Positions 1 through 11,869 of a stretch of DNA of 64,000 bases are shown here, one piece after another. The notes below the pieces were generated by a model. That model was not told where the DNA came from. It ran no database searches and worked only from the letters and a program-made list of their open reading frames with translations. The position numbers and the translations under genes were made by a program. Within the stretch, counting starts at the first letter, position 1, and every line of letters starts with the position of its first letter. The stretch covers positions 40,727,851 to 40,791,850 of the forward strand of contig OY720350.1 in the NCBI GenBank assembly GCA_963082975.1, given 5' to 3'. This DNA is from Labia minor. Taxonomy: Eukaryota; Arthropoda; Insecta; Dermaptera; Spongiphoridae.

Positions 1-437
1 TATATACTTACAATGTTTGCAAGACAAATAAGATCACTTTTAGATTTTTTTTAGAGAAAGATTAATAAATATAATTCGTAATTTGATTCTAAAATATTAT
101 TAAAATAAATATTTTTAATTTTATTTCGAAATTAAATAAAAAATTTTAAAATATTTTAATTATAAAAAAATATTAATACATTTTCAATTAAAAAAGAATG
201 GCAAGAGGTAAATATGAATGACGTAGTTAGTATGTCATATAAATTTAAATTAAGAAAATACTAATGAAGATTATTTTTTCTGAGGGTGAAACAAATACAG
301 CAGTTTTTTCTTTGTAAAAATTATCTATGGAGTGAATTTCACAAATATCCATCGAGCGGTTAATTAATAAATTAATCTCAAATATATATATATATATATA
401 TGTATGTACAATTTTTGCTAGTATAATAAGATAAGAT
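1..437 (-). mobile_element. Helentron-like family C copy, partial
   Basis: Read on the minus strand, this stretch begins near 437 with the C-family 5' end (TATCTTATCTTAT, then GTAAAAATTGT-like sequence). It carries the same internal order as the copies at 2117 and 46516: a short AT tract, the degenerate frame around TTCACTCC, a GACGT/TGACGTCA-like patch near 220, and the AATTTTAAAATATTTTA block near 130. The 3' hairpin lies beyond the window edge or is lost. It is non-autonomous, with no coding capacity. The match is by eye, so the outer boundary is uncertain. Confidence 0.5.
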
Positions 438-2116
438 ATATATATTTAATTTATTGAATATATATTTATTTTATTTTTAATGAAATAAGAATAATTTAAC
501 AATTAAATCAATCAATTTATTATTTAAAAAGAAAGAAATATTAAATAAAATCAATTAATTACATTTTATATTTATTTTAGTTGAGGATATATATAAATAA
601 ATTAGTAAGTTATCTATTAAAATATTGAAATACAAATGAAGGGTAAATCCTTCATTCTGTTTTTTTTTTGTTATACTTTTATTAAATTAATCATTTCAAT
701 GGGAATATTCCCAGGTTTTTATATTTAAATTTAATTAAGTTAAATAAGAGTATTTAGTTAGAATTAGTTATAGAGTCAAGACATTAAATTAGTTAGTTAG
801 TTAGTATTGAAGTACATATCTAAATCATGCAATTCTCTTTGAAAGATGTATATATATATATATATATACTCTATAATCGAGTAGTATAATATTTAACATT
901 AAATAGCTTATTAATGAACACTTTAAGTAAAACCACAAAAACAAAAAAAAAATATTTGAGGTCTACCGGCCATACAAAAGATATCCAAGTGTCTCTTTGA
1001 TAGTTAACAAAAAAGATTAAACCAAAAAACAAAAAACAAAAAAGAAAACAAAAAACAATAGCACTAATCTATTTTACTAATTAACTAGATTGATTTTTTT
1101 TTAAGATCATGCTTTATTCTAGTATCCTTGTTAGTCAAAAGTTTTTAATTAAATATTAATTGAAATATTTCAATTTTCATTAAACAGATGCTATTATCAT
1201 TAACTCAATTGAAAATAAGAATACGTTTAATTATTTATAAAAAAAAAAAAAAACTTTTTTTTATGTTTTGTTGTAAATTACTTATATGTTATTACATATT
1301 TAATAAAAAAAACATCTGGATTAAAGAAAATATTATTTTTTCTTATCATTAATATTACAATAATTATAATATGTATATCGTTTTAAAACCAACGTTTTTA
1401 GTTATTAGCTAATATTAAAAATTAATTTTCTTCTTTTTATTAATTTTTTTATAATTATTAATTAATAATGTTTTTATAAAAAAAATATAAAATATTAATA
1501 AATTTTTTGAAAAAATATAAGACAACCGCCCATAATTTTTTTTTTAATTTTTTTTTTTTGATTGTTAAGAATGATCTTAACATTTTTGATAAAAAAAAGA
1601 TCTCAGGAGTAAAAAAACTTGTATTCATCCAAATATTTGTATAAATTTAAATTAATTAGATTAAAAATTAGTAGAAAATTAAAATTTTTCTTTTTTAAGT
1701 TTATAAGAGTTGTTAATTAAATCTGTTTTTAAAAAAAAATAACATTTACTTAATTATTTTTAGACTAAGATTGTCTAAAGTCTAAATATTAATGCTATCT
1801 TATTATTTTCAAAACAATTATTTTAAATTGAAAATATTTTTCTTTCAAGTACTTTTTAAAAATTATTTATGATATTAATGTCGGATCCTAGTCTAAAAGT
1901 CTAAATCATAGATTATTTTAGAATTATCTTAAATTATATCCTCCTTCACTAAGCTATCTCTAGAATTCATATATTTCATATTTCATATATAAATTGAAAA
2001 ACTTATTTAAAATAATAAAATAATTTAATTATGAGATAAAAATATATAATTAAATTAAATTTTTAAACACATAGAAAGGTGGAACGTTAAATTTGAGTTT
2101 TTAATTTTTGTGCCTC
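438..2116. other. AT-rich intergenic stretch
   Basis: Very AT-rich DNA with homopolymer runs and a short AT microsatellite near 848-866. I see no coding frame, RNA gene or recognisable repeat. Confidence 0.6.
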
Positions 2117-2780
2117 ATATCTTATCTTATCTTCTTATGTTAGTAAAAATTGTATATATAATATGTTTGTATGGGCATGGGTTCTCAAAAACCGCTTTAA
2201 CGATTTTTTTGAAATTCACACCAGAGATAGTATTTATAAAGAAAAATTAAGTTTTATTGTTCACATCTCTGGAAAAATTCATCTTTATTAGTTTTTTTTA
2301 ATTTAAATGTATATATGTGACGTCACTATGTCATCCATATTGAAATTTGAATCCCGCCTTTTTTAAAGGATATTGTATTAATATTTTATTATATTTAAAA
2401 TATTTTAAAATTTATTATTTAATTTCAAAATAAAATTAAAACTATATATTTTAATAATATTTTAAAATTATAAATTACGATATATATTTATCATTCTTCT
2501 AAAAAAAAAAACAAAAAAAATTTTCATGCACTTAGAAACATAATAATATATATTTATGTATTATTGAGGACCCCAAGTTCCATTTATTTTAATCAGATTG
2601 ATGCAATGATGCAACATTTAATAATTGTAATAAATAATTAAAGAATTGTATATCAATATTTTTTAAAGGGTCGAGCGAGAGCTCGGTGTCCCATGTATTA
2701 ATATTACCAGCCAAACCCAATAATAATGAATTATTTTTTTTATTACTTAATTACCGAGCCGAGGCTCGGGGTCCCTGTAC
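2117..2780 (+). mobile_element. Helentron-like family C copy
   Basis: The copy runs from ATATCTTATCTTATCTTC to a GC-rich hairpin end. Visible parts in order are: a 5' TATCTTATC start; TTCTCAAAAACCGCTTTAACG near 2180; AAATTCACACCAGAGATAGT near 2212; a TGACGTCA-type patch near 2318; a long AT core; GAGCGAGAGCTC near 2673; and the terminal hairpin CCGAGCC-GA-GGCTCGG near 2754. It has no coding capacity. The order matches the minus-strand copy at 46516-47274, which fixes both ends reasonably well. Assignment to Helentron/Helitron-like elements rests on the 3' hairpin and on an internal module shared with family B. Confidence 0.65.
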
Positions 2781-3485
2781 TTTCAATAATGAGAAAAACT
2801 ATACTATAATTCAATGTGGGGGGGGATCCATATGAGAAAAAAATAAACAAACTGAGACTGACTCAAAATGTTTAAGGAGTTACATTTTAACAAAAAAACA
2901 CAATAGATATTTTAAATATTAAATCTTTTTTCTTCTCTCTACTGTTGATTTTTTTTTATAAATTGATATTTATAATAATTTAAAACTTTATATTAATTTC
3001 AAAATAACACGATAGTAAACTTTTCATCATACTATATCAGTAAAATCAACCCATTTTATTAGATACTTAAAAGTTTTGATAAGTTTATTTAATGTCATAG
3101 TAGGTGATGAATAAAATAGAAAATAACATTTTATATATATACATTTAGTAAAGCTTATGAATAACTTATTTATTATCAAGTATTACATTTAGAAAGAGAA
3201 AAAGTTTTCTAAAGGATATATAAGTTTTCTCATAAAAATGTATTTACCATATAAAACGATAGAAATTGTTTAGTAATCATTCATATTTTTATTATTGTGC
3301 TATCCCTTTGATTATCATTTATTTAAAATGTCATTTGAAAGCAAAAGAATATAATCTAAAATTCAAATTATCTCAATTTAGTGACAATTTTATAAAATCC
3401 GCAATAAATTAATTAAATTAATAAATTAACATGCATTTAAATAATTTATATTTATTTGTTTATTGCATTAAATTAACTTTTTACT
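2781..3485. other. AT-rich intergenic stretch
   Basis: No gene or repeat recognised. A G run (GGGGGGG) lies near 2819 in otherwise AT-rich sequence. Confidence 0.55.
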
Positions 3486-3613
3486 GTATTGTGATCATGA
3501 AAATTTTCGATGTCGAGATTTTGATGTTTTTTTACGTTTTGAAGGCCCCTGAGTCATTTTCACTAAGGTTGAGAAAAATGTCTGTCTGTGTTTGTAAGTA
3601 TCTCTCTCTCTCT

Positions 3614-3661
<48 letters not shown>

Positions 3662-3786
3662 TCAAGATTATGCAAAAACGGTTTCAGCTAGAATAATGAA
3701 ATTTGATACACGGTCATTTTTCAAAATTCGTAGTTTTCTATCAACTTTTGAGAAATGTAGCTAATTCGGAAGTGGACCATCATAAT
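3486..3786 (+). mobile_element. Helentron-like family A copy, truncated at both ends
   Basis: It contains the A-family left core (ATTTTCGATGTCGAGATTTTG at 3502), the block ending AAGGTTGAGAAAAATGTC, a microsatellite tract of TCTC and then TG repeats (about 3600-3658), and the right core (GCAAAAACGGTTT, GAAATTTGATAC, CTATCAACTTTTGAG, CGGAAGTGG). The 5' ACTATCTCG terminus and the 3' third of the element are missing. A 76-codon open frame across the microsatellite is a by-product of repeat sequence, not a gene. Confidence 0.75.
3617..3658. repeat. TG dinucleotide microsatellite
   Basis: About 20 uninterrupted TG units inside the family A copy, at the position where every A copy carries a TG/TC microsatellite. 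Confidence 0.95.
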
Positions 3787-5144
3787 AAATTATTTATTTA
3801 CCTATTTGATTAATCTATATGGTCCCTAATGAATTTTTCGAATATATTTAAATAATACAAAATTATATTCATAAAATAATATTATTCAATAAATATAAAA
3901 TTAAAAAGAAACGTAAATTTCTATTGAACCGTTTCATATTTGTTTAAAAAAAAAAATTTCGCTTCAGAATAACCGATACTAAAATAGGAATCTGAAACTA
4001 ATGTAGAAATGAAATTACCGTGCAATTCATAGAAGACTAATTGAATTATTGTATTAATTTAATGTTTATTGCTATTGGTAATTAATTTAGGATTTTTTTT
4101 TTTTAATTTTTCTTAATTTTATTAAAAATGTCTTTTCAATAAATCTCAATGAAATTCATTTAACAAGTATAAAAATTTTTTTTTCTTTTTGTTCAATACC
4201 TACTTTCTGGGTAGTAGCTTTAGTTTTTATTCCAACCATAATTAAAAAAATAAAAAAATTGTTACTTAAATTGATTGAAATATTGATTTCACGATTGACT
4301 TTTGCCAGCATATTTTTGTAATAATTCCTTTTTTTTAATTTCATTAACGATACACAACCAAAATAATTTATATACAGAATGCATTCATCTGTTGGTTATT
4401 ATAATTATATGGTACATTGATATGATTCTTATATTATACTTGTAATTAGATGATAGAAGAATTCTCTAATACAGTATTAAAATTATTGTTTATATTTTTT
4501 CATCAATTATGCTATTTATTTTAATTTTTTTTTTTTTTTTTATATATATTGTTTTTTTATTTTTTAGTCAGCAGCATCCATATTTAAGTTCTTTATCTCT
4601 ATCAATTTCTTAACTTATTTCTTTCTATATATAAACAGCCCAGTATAATAATTATCTCTATAATTATTAATAATTGATTCAATCTATATTTTTTGTTAAT
4701 TAGATTAATATAAAATAAAAATAAATTAAGATTCTTTTTTCACATGTTTTCATATTTGAATAATCTTACTATTTACTGGTAAAGCTAATTTTGTGATAAA
4801 AAAATTAACAATAATTTACGCAATTATTATTTATTTAACGTTTTTATCAAATAATACAAAAAAATTAACAAATCTTAATAGATCTATTGTTCATTAAGTA
4901 TATTTATAAAATCTTGTGAAATGAAACTTTAAAATTCATCTTCTTAGTAATACACACACTCTTAGCTATTAATAATAATACAATTAAGTTAATTAAAAAA
5001 ATTAATAAATATATTTGTTTTATACTCTTTTCGGTTAATATAGAAACATTATCGTTTTCTCGACTTATGATGATGGTGTAACAACCGAAATGCACCTAAT
5101 GTTTTTTTTAAAGAATTATTCCTATTAATTTTAAAGTTTATTTT
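3787..5144. other. AT-rich intergenic stretch
   Basis: Nothing recognised. The short minus-strand frames near 4156-4344 and 4904-5095 have strongly AT-biased codons and no domain signature. Confidence 0.55.
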
Positions 5145-5727
5145 ACTATCTCGGCAGAGATAGTATTACGATCATGAAAATTTTCGATGTCGAGATTTTG
5201 ATGTTTTTATACGTTTTGAATGTTCCTGAATCATTTTCACTAAGGTTGAGAAAAATGTGTGTGTGTGTATGTAACCAAGATTGCGCAAAAACGGTTTGAG
5301 CTAGAATGATGAAATTTGGTACATGCGCATTATTCAAAATTCATAGTTTTCTATCAACATTTGAGAAATGTAGCTCAACCGGAAGAGGGTCATTACCAAC
5401 AACGTTTTGATTTTTTTTCTTCTAAAGTGACCCTAAAAATAAAGACATATGTTTAATAATTTTTCACATGATTAATAATTGTATAAAACTGCTATATATA
5501 GAATTTCAGCTTGATTGAATCGCTGAAAGTACCAGAATTAATTTTTTAACACTGCAAATCTCACGCGCCAACACGTGACGTGGTGCCATCAACAAAGAGC
5601 AAAACATACGCTGGTTCAATAAATATTATTTATTAATTTTAATTTATATAATTTAATTTAATTTAAATTAATATATGTTATTTAATCCAATTCAAATTTG
5701 CGAGATAGTCGAGTGGAGACACTCCAG
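5145..5727 (+). mobile_element. Helentron-like family A copy, near full length
   Basis: An essentially complete A element. It has: 5' end ACTATCTCG followed by its own inverse (GAGATAGT); left core with GATGTCGAGATTTTG; a short TG tract near 5256; right core with GAAATTTGGTAC, ATCAACATTTGAG and ACCGGAAGAGGG; the conserved block with CACACGTGACGTGG-like sequence near 5566; an AT-rich tail; and a 3' end made of CGAGATAGT, the inverse of the 5' terminus, followed by the hairpin GAGTG-GAGA-CACTC. Flanking bases are T-rich, fitting insertion between T residues. It has no coding capacity and is non-autonomous. The architecture is that of Helentron-associated interspersed elements (HINE/DINE-1 type). 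Confidence 0.85.
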
Positions 5728-6797
5728 ATTTTTTTGTATATGTACTTATAAAAAAAATAAACAAATTTTATAACATAAATATTCCCATTAAAAATATTTG
5801 ATATTTTGGCAATCATCTTTAAAAAGTCAACAAGAAAATAACTATAATTTTTCGCCTATTGTCGCTTATTTAATGAATATAGATATTGCAGTGAAATATG
5901 AAAATTATTGTAAATAATAGCCATCCATAGTTTATAATCATGATATATTTGATGAATTAAGTAAACTGCATATTTAGAAAATCAACTTATCAAGATAGAA
6001 AATTATAGTTGGTAACTTCCGAAGGCAATGCATTGTACTTATAATCCTTCGATTTAATGAACAAGCAAAATACCCGTTTCGGCTTGAAATTAAATGAAAT
6101 GTCCTTGTCTATTTTCTATTATTATTCGAATTCATATCAATGGTTAGCGTATTGACTAAACCAACAATTTAAGCATTTCTACGAAAATATTATTTAGAAA
6201 TTTTATGAATACAATATATTAATGTAATTATTAGGAATTATATAGTTAATATTAATGATAATAATAACTTTCTATTGATATATGTATACTATATACATAT
6301 TTCTTTAACTTTTATTCATTTGGGTCAATTTTTATTTGAAGAAGAAAGGTAGATAAATCCGATTGTATCTACATAATATATCGAATGGAGTATCTATCCT
6401 TATTATGATTTATCATTAGTTGAAACGCTAATATTTTGTTTATTATTTGACTTTTTTATAGAATATATCTACTTAAATATTATAATACACAATTTGTGTA
6501 TTTTTTTTTATTAAATAAATGTCTATTTCCATGTTTCTTATCAAAATCATTATTTTTAAGTTATGAACATTTTTTTATTCATTTTAAGTAAGTAAAAGCT
6601 CCTTAAATAATTATAACATAAAAATATTATTTACTTATGTTGGTAATTAATTTTTTATTGTAATTTCATCTTAATAACTTTTTAAAAAGTGAGAATTATT
6701 TATTTATTTATTATTTGATATATTTTAATTTAATATAGTTTATGAATATATGATATATAGGCAGTATATTAATATCTATAAAATTGAAATATAAATA
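5728..6797. other. AT-rich intergenic stretch
   Basis: No gene, RNA or repeat recognised. It ends in the TA target of the mariner insertion. Confidence 0.55.
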
Positions 6798-7370
6798 TTA
6801 GGTCGAGTCATAAATAACTTCCGCCTAAGTAGTGTGCTTCTTTTGGTATTGTTTGTACACAATGAGATTCCCCTTGATAAGGGATTTTTGTTTTCGCTTA
6901 GCAAGTATAAACTGGTCAGTCTCTAGACAACCTCGTTTCGGTGCGCACGTAAATATTTTTTTATTTATACCTTTAAAATGGATAATCAAAAAATACACTT
7001 TCGACATGTGATGCTTTGGGAATTTAAACAAGGCAATAGTGCTACAGCTACGGCTCGAAAACTTTGCAGTGTATATGGTGAAGGAGTGATAACTGATCGG
7101 GCAGTAAGAAATTGGTTTGTAAAATTCCGTTCTGGAGACATGACCTTAAAAGACGAGCCAAGGATGGGTCGTCCTTCTGACTTTGATGACGATGTTTTGA
7201 AGTCAGTTTTGGAAGAAAATCCACGCCAGTCAACTAGAGAGTTATCACAGAAGCTCAATACATCCCAATCAACTGTTAGAATACATTTTAGATTAATTTT
7301 TATTTGTTTTTGTGTTATCGAAAAATAAATGTATGAATAAAAAACGGAAGTTATTTATGACTCGACCTAA
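6798..7370 (+). mobile_element. Internally deleted mariner element
   Basis: A 573-bp element with perfect 26-bp terminal inverted repeats (TTAGGTCGAGTCATAAATAA and on at 6798; the exact inverse ends at 7370). TA target duplications lie at 6796-6797 and 7371-7372. Between the repeats lies only the transposase N-terminus, so everything from after the helix-turn-helix region to near the 3' end is deleted. Exact repeats and an intact duplication suggest fairly recent movement, presumably driven by a full-length relative elsewhere. Confidence 0.93.
6978..7328 (+). pseudogene. Mariner transposase N-terminal fragment
   Basis: The frame opens with MDNQKIHFRHVMLWEFKQG and reads through AVRNWFVKFRSGD (about residues 43-55) and DEPRMGRPSDFDDD (about 59-72) to STRELSQKLNTSQSTVR (about 85-101). 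These are the paired helix-turn-helix regions and the W-x-x-KF-R-SGD...DEPR-GRPS linker that mariner transposases use to bind their terminal repeats. A full mariner transposase is about 345 residues. Here only about 102 residues are genuine, followed by 14 out-of-family residues read from the 3' non-coding end. All three catalytic aspartates are absent, so the product cannot cut DNA. It could in principle still bind the ends. The start ATG at 6978 fits the usual mariner 5' leader length. Confidence 0.9.
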
Positions 7371-7475
7371 TAATGTACGAAATTGTGTTTAATAATGTAC
7401 CTGGACCCTGTAAATAATATTGATATTCAATTCTTTAATTAATTTTAAGTACTATCAATATATATATCAATATAT

Positions 7476-8145
7476 ATCTTATCTTCTTATACGAGTAAAA
7501 ATTGTTTCTCTGTTTCTCTGTTTCATTGTTCTCAAAAACCGCTCTAACGATTTTTTTGAAATTCACAACAGAGATAGTATTTATAAAGAAAAATTGAGTT
7601 TTATTGATCACATCTCACGAAACTTTATTAGTTCTTCTTAATTTAAATTTATAATATATTGATGACGTCACAACCACCGCCTGTGAGATCTATTCTTAAA
7701 ATAAAATTAAAAATATTTATATTATATTCATATATTTGATTTTTTTTTATTTCATTAATAGTTTTACATTTAAATTATTTGAAATTGTTTCACACAACGT
7801 TTTGAAGATTTATCTTTATATTCGATTCGATATATACTAGGAGAATTAAATGACGTTATCAATTTATTATACTCCGGTAAATATTATAAAATATTTGTTT
7901 ATGTTAGGAAAACATCAAAAAAGAGAATTTACATTTTGTATGAAGGGACACAAATAATAATAATAATATATAATTAATTTACTGATTAAATTAAAAAATT
8001 GTAAAATTTTTAAAGTATATAAAAATAAATTGTATAAATTGGTTAAAGGGTCGAGTGATAGTTCGGTGTCACAGGTATTAATATTACCAGCCAAATCCAA
8101 TAATAATGAATCATTTTTTTAACTTAAGTACCAGTACTTTTAACC
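7476..8145 (+). mobile_element. Helentron-like family C copy with collapsed 3' hairpin
   Basis: It starts with ATCTTATCTTCTTATACGAG and follows the C order: CTCAAAAACCGC near 7533, GAGATAGTATTTATAAAG near 7572, a TGACGTCAC patch near 7662, the block ATTAATAGTTTTACATTTAAA near 7755, GAGTGATAGTTCGGTGTC near 8050, and ATTACCAGCCAAA near 8085. At the expected 3' end AAGTACC joins AGTACT directly (8127-8138), so the CCGAGCC...GGCTCGG hairpin present in other copies is missing. A different GC-rich terminus follows at 8154. Confidence 0.6.
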
Positions 8146-8210
8146 AAATACGATGTACCACTCGGGGGTACAGGGGGCGGAGCACCCGTCCAGCTGTGAA
8201 GAGCGCCGAA
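7745..8210 (+). repeat. Tandem duplication, unit 1
   Basis: The segment starting ATTTCATTAATAGTTTTACA at about 7750 and ending with TGAAGAGCGCCGAA at 8210 is repeated immediately downstream. Unit 1 differs by carrying about 115 extra bases (about 8035-8153), which are the 3' module of family C. That module is bracketed by TTGGTTAAA and TTTAACCAA. Confidence 0.7.
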
Positions 8211-8715
8211 TTAATTTCATTAATAGTTTTACATTTAAATTATTTGAAATTGTTTCACACAACGTTTAAAAGAAGATTTATCTTTATATTCATACATTTT
8301 GAATTCACCCATAATATATCTTATATTCTTATAAACTTACTTGAATATAATTTAAAAAGTTTTAAAAGTTTTTTTTTAATATTTTATGAATTCAAATCGT
8401 CAATTGAAAATGAAAAATCCAATTATGAGATCAATTATTCATATAATTTTAAATGTTTTCGTGTTTTATAAATAAAATATTAAAAAAATAAACTTATAAA
8501 CAAAATATTCTTTGAATTATTTTGAAACATTTTAGGAAACAAATTTTTAATGGGTCATTTTTAGAAATTCCATTTAACAATTATAATAAATAATTAAAAA
8601 ATTGTAAAATTTTTAAAGTATATAAAAATAAATTGTACCACTCGGGGGTACAGGGGGCGGAGCCCCCGTCCAGCTGTGAAGAGCGCCGAAGGCGCTCGGA
8701 CCAGCTGGTATATAT
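8211..8715 (+). repeat. Tandem duplication, unit 2, with alternative 3' terminus
   Basis: This repeats unit 1 without the family C 3' module. It ends in a GC-rich terminus: CACTCGGGGGTACAGGGGGC at 8640, then GAGCGCC-GAA-GGCGCTC, a perfect 7-bp hairpin at about 8682-8698, flanked by CCAGCTG and CAGCTGG. The hairpin close to the end is again Helitron-like. The frames across it are not coding. Confidence 0.65.
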
Positions 8716-8757
8716 ATACATTTGTATATATTTATATATTGTATCTATTCTATATAT

Positions 8758-9350
8758 CAGAGATGGCGAACCTTTTTGAATGTCCGTGCCACAAAATTAT
8801 AAAAAATCTTTTTGAAGTAACTAACGTGCCACAAAATTGTTATGATTTTTTTCCAGTACCTGTACCCCTTTTAGCGTTAATACGTATATAATCGAAAATT
8901 TATGTATAACTTCTAACTATCGTGTAGAAAAGTGTTATAATTTTAAATATTAAATTTTTTACAAAAAAATAAAATGATTATTAAAAAATTTGGATTTTAT
9001 TTGTGGTAAAAATATAACTGGTTTATTATTTTTTTTTTATTTTTATTTTATGGAAATTCTTTAATTAATTTTAGATTATCGTAGTGTGGACTCACTATAT
9101 TATTTCCATTATTTAACTGAATTTTAGGCAAATTTACATTTCGACATTTTGATAGAAATCCTTCTTGTTTTATTATTCTAATAACTTTCTTTCTATCTTA
9201 GAAGTTATTAAATTTTTTTAGAAATTATTAAGATATCATTACAATGAAAAAAGTAATAATTATTAAAAAAATAATCTTGTCTTTGTGCGTGCCATCAAAA
9301 TTTACAAACGTACCACTTATGACACGCGTGCCATATGTTCGCCATCCCTG
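8758..9350. mobile_element. hAT-type non-autonomous element
   Basis: A 593-bp element with hAT-style ends CAGAGATGGCGAACC... and ...GTTCGCCATCCCTG, flanked by an exact 8-bp target duplication CTATATAT at 8750-8757 and 9351-9358. The subterminal motif GTGCCACAAAATT occurs twice on the left (about 8788 and 8827) and its counterpart (GTGCCATC, GTGCCATATG) occurs on the right, probably transposase-binding sites. No transposase coding remains. The classification follows from the 8-bp duplication and the CAG...CTG ends. Confidence 0.92.
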
Positions 9351-9358
9351 CTATATAT

Positions 9359-9610
9359 TGTATAATTTTTGGTAGTATAATAAGATAATATTAAAAAAAA
9401 AACTTTTAGAAAGAAAATAGGAATGAATGATTTAAATATCATAAGATGATGATATATATATACCTGCCTATACTCTTTTTTCAAATTATTACTTAACCAA
9501 ATGCTTGCAATGAGATCATTGAATATCCTACACTTTAATTAATTATTATTGTATATAATTTTTTTTTCTTTAAAAATTCCTGTTCTAATGATACTATAAA
9601 TTTTTTTTGT

Positions 9611-9655
<45 letters not shown>

Positions 9656-10190
9656 AATTTTGAGTTATTAAATTGTCTAAATCATTATAAAATAATTGGA
9701 TAAATGTTTTAAGAATTTCTTTAATAAGTGATTTTTAATTCCTTGGTAGCTCTATTTCAATCCTTTATAAAAAAAAATCTTTGTGTTTTTCGGACAGGAA
9801 GTATCATTTCATAAAGAGTTAATTGAATATAAACTTGAATGATTTCCTGAAAATTTATCACCTCAGTTTACGGACAATACTTAACAGAAGTAAAATTTTA
9901 ACGAATATTTATAAAAAAAAATGAACACAATAACAGGAAATTTCAAATATAATAATTCCAAGGCTCATTTATTTTAAAAACATATAAATATATATATATA
10001 TACCTATATATCATTTTTTTATAAAATAATATTGTTCAAATTATTATTATTGGCCACAATAAATTGTAAGATTGAATTTGTAAATTTCTCTATAATTATA
10101 AATATTCTTTATAACTCTACTATGTATTACTCCTTTTTAAAATTACTATATATACTGGCTTGAGATTTTAATACTTGACTTATATCTTAT
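9359..10190. other. AT-rich stretch with AT microsatellite
   Basis: No gene recognised. An AT dinucleotide run of about 19 units lies at 9613-9651. Confidence 0.6.
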
Positions 10191-10670
10191 CTTATTATAC
10201 TAGTAAAAATTGTATATATTTATATGAATTTTTGAAATATTAATTTTTTTGAAGAAAAATCGATCTGTATTGGTTTCAGCCTCAGGAAAAATAATCTTTG
10301 TTAATTTTTTCTTAATTTAAAATATGATTTTAATAATAAAAAAATGGCGCCAGGCAACGTCGGAAAGCGCTTCCTTAAATACAAAATATTATAAATAAAA
10401 TTAGAAATATTTATTTTAATAATATTTTGTAATCAAATTACGAAATAAAAGATTATGTTATAACCACACACAGGCCATACTTTTCTGTCTTAATACGTAC
10501 GTTTAAGGGCTGTATGTTTTATGATTATTTTTTATTTTAATTTATGTTCTTTTAAATTATTTTAAATTGTTTCATATATTTTTACGTTTATTTATTTTAA
10601 ATAATAATCTTAATTTTAAATATTCATAGTTCATAAGGAATAATTTTTTATCTACCGAGCGGCGGCTCAT
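10191..10670 (+). mobile_element. Helentron-like family C copy, diverged
   Basis: It starts TATATCTTATCTTATTATACTAGTAAAAATTGT-like (read in pieces) and keeps the ATCTTTGTTAATTTTTTCTTA block near 10293. It ends at a diverged hairpin ACCGAGCGGCGGCTC near 10654. Several internal motifs of the other C copies are weak or lost, so this looks like an older copy. Confidence 0.5.
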
Positions 10671-11046
10671 TGAACCAGGAAATTATTATTAAATATATAA
10701 AAAAATGCATGTATTCCTAACAGCATATTTAATTCAATTATTATACAAACCAATATAAAAATAAAAAAATTAATATCCATTTTTTAAGATGTTTTAGTTT
10801 ATTTATTAAAATAATAAATGAGTGAAGCAGTAGTATAATATTTGAGATTGAACTTGTGTGTGTTTATAAAAACATCACTATACTAAAATCGAATTTAAAT
10901 TATATATATATTTAGGTATATAAATATTTAAAAAAAATTAATAAATCATCAAAAAATAAACCAGGTTATTATTATATAAGGAAATTTTACTTATAACTTA
11001 TAAAAATTTTAACAATGATATTCAAATTTATAATTATCATTTTTTT

Positions 11047-11668
11047 ACTATCTCGCCACAGATAGTATTGCGATCACGAGAATTTTCGATGTTGAGATTT
11101 TGATGTTTTTATACGTTTTGAAGGTTCCTGAATCATTTTCACTAAGGTTGAGAAAAATGTCAGTCTCTCTCTGTGTGTGTGTGCGTGTGTGTGTATGTAT
11201 GTAACCAATATTACGCAAGAGCTAGAATCATGAAATTTGGAACATGAGCATTATTCAAAATTTGTAGTTTTCTATCAACTTTTGAGAAATGTAGCTCAAC
11301 CGGAAGAGGGTCATTACCTACAACGTTTTGATTTTTTTCTTCTAAAGTGACCGTAAAAATAAAGATATATGTTTGATAATTTTTCACATGATTAATAATT
11401 GTATAAAACTGCTATATATAGAATTTCAGCTTGATTGAATTGCTGCAAGTACCAGAATTAATTTTTTAACACTGCAAATTTCACGCGCCAACACGTGACG
11501 TGGTGCCATCAACAAAGAGCCAAGCTGGTTTAATAAATATTATTTATTAATTTTAATTTATAATTTAATTTAATTTAAATTAATATATGTTATGTAATCC
11601 AATTCAAATTAATATATGTTATTTAATCCAATTTAAATTTGCGAGATAGTCGAGTGGAGACATTCCAG
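11047..11668 (+). mobile_element. Helentron-like family A copy, full length
   Basis: Both ends are present: ACTATCTCG at 11047 and the inverse CGAGATAGT plus hairpin GAGTG-GAGA-CATTC at the 3' end. One base of the stem has changed. The microsatellite near 11165 is a TC/TG mixture. Near 11215 a short deletion removes the ACGGTTTG motif seen in other copies. An AATTAATATATGTTATNTAAT segment is locally duplicated near 11580 and 11610. The CACGTGACGTGG block at about 11490 is intact. Confidence 0.87.
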
Positions 11669-11869
11669 ATTTTTTTTTAACTTAAATTGAAATTTAATTT
11701 TAAATTAATATAATAGTAATAGAAAATAAAATATTATAAAATTTCAACATTGTAATTTTCAAAATGGAACAAATCACATAACAATAATCAATGGAAATCA
11801 ACATTCATTTATTTATTTTTTTTTTATTATTTTTGTTTATGTAGATCTTAGTTAAATAGAAAATCTCTT

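Noticed and set aside
3431-3661. 76-codon plus frame ending in repeated Cys-Val residues
   Set aside because: It is the translation of a Helentron-like core and a TG microsatellite. The same frame recurs in other copies of the repeat.
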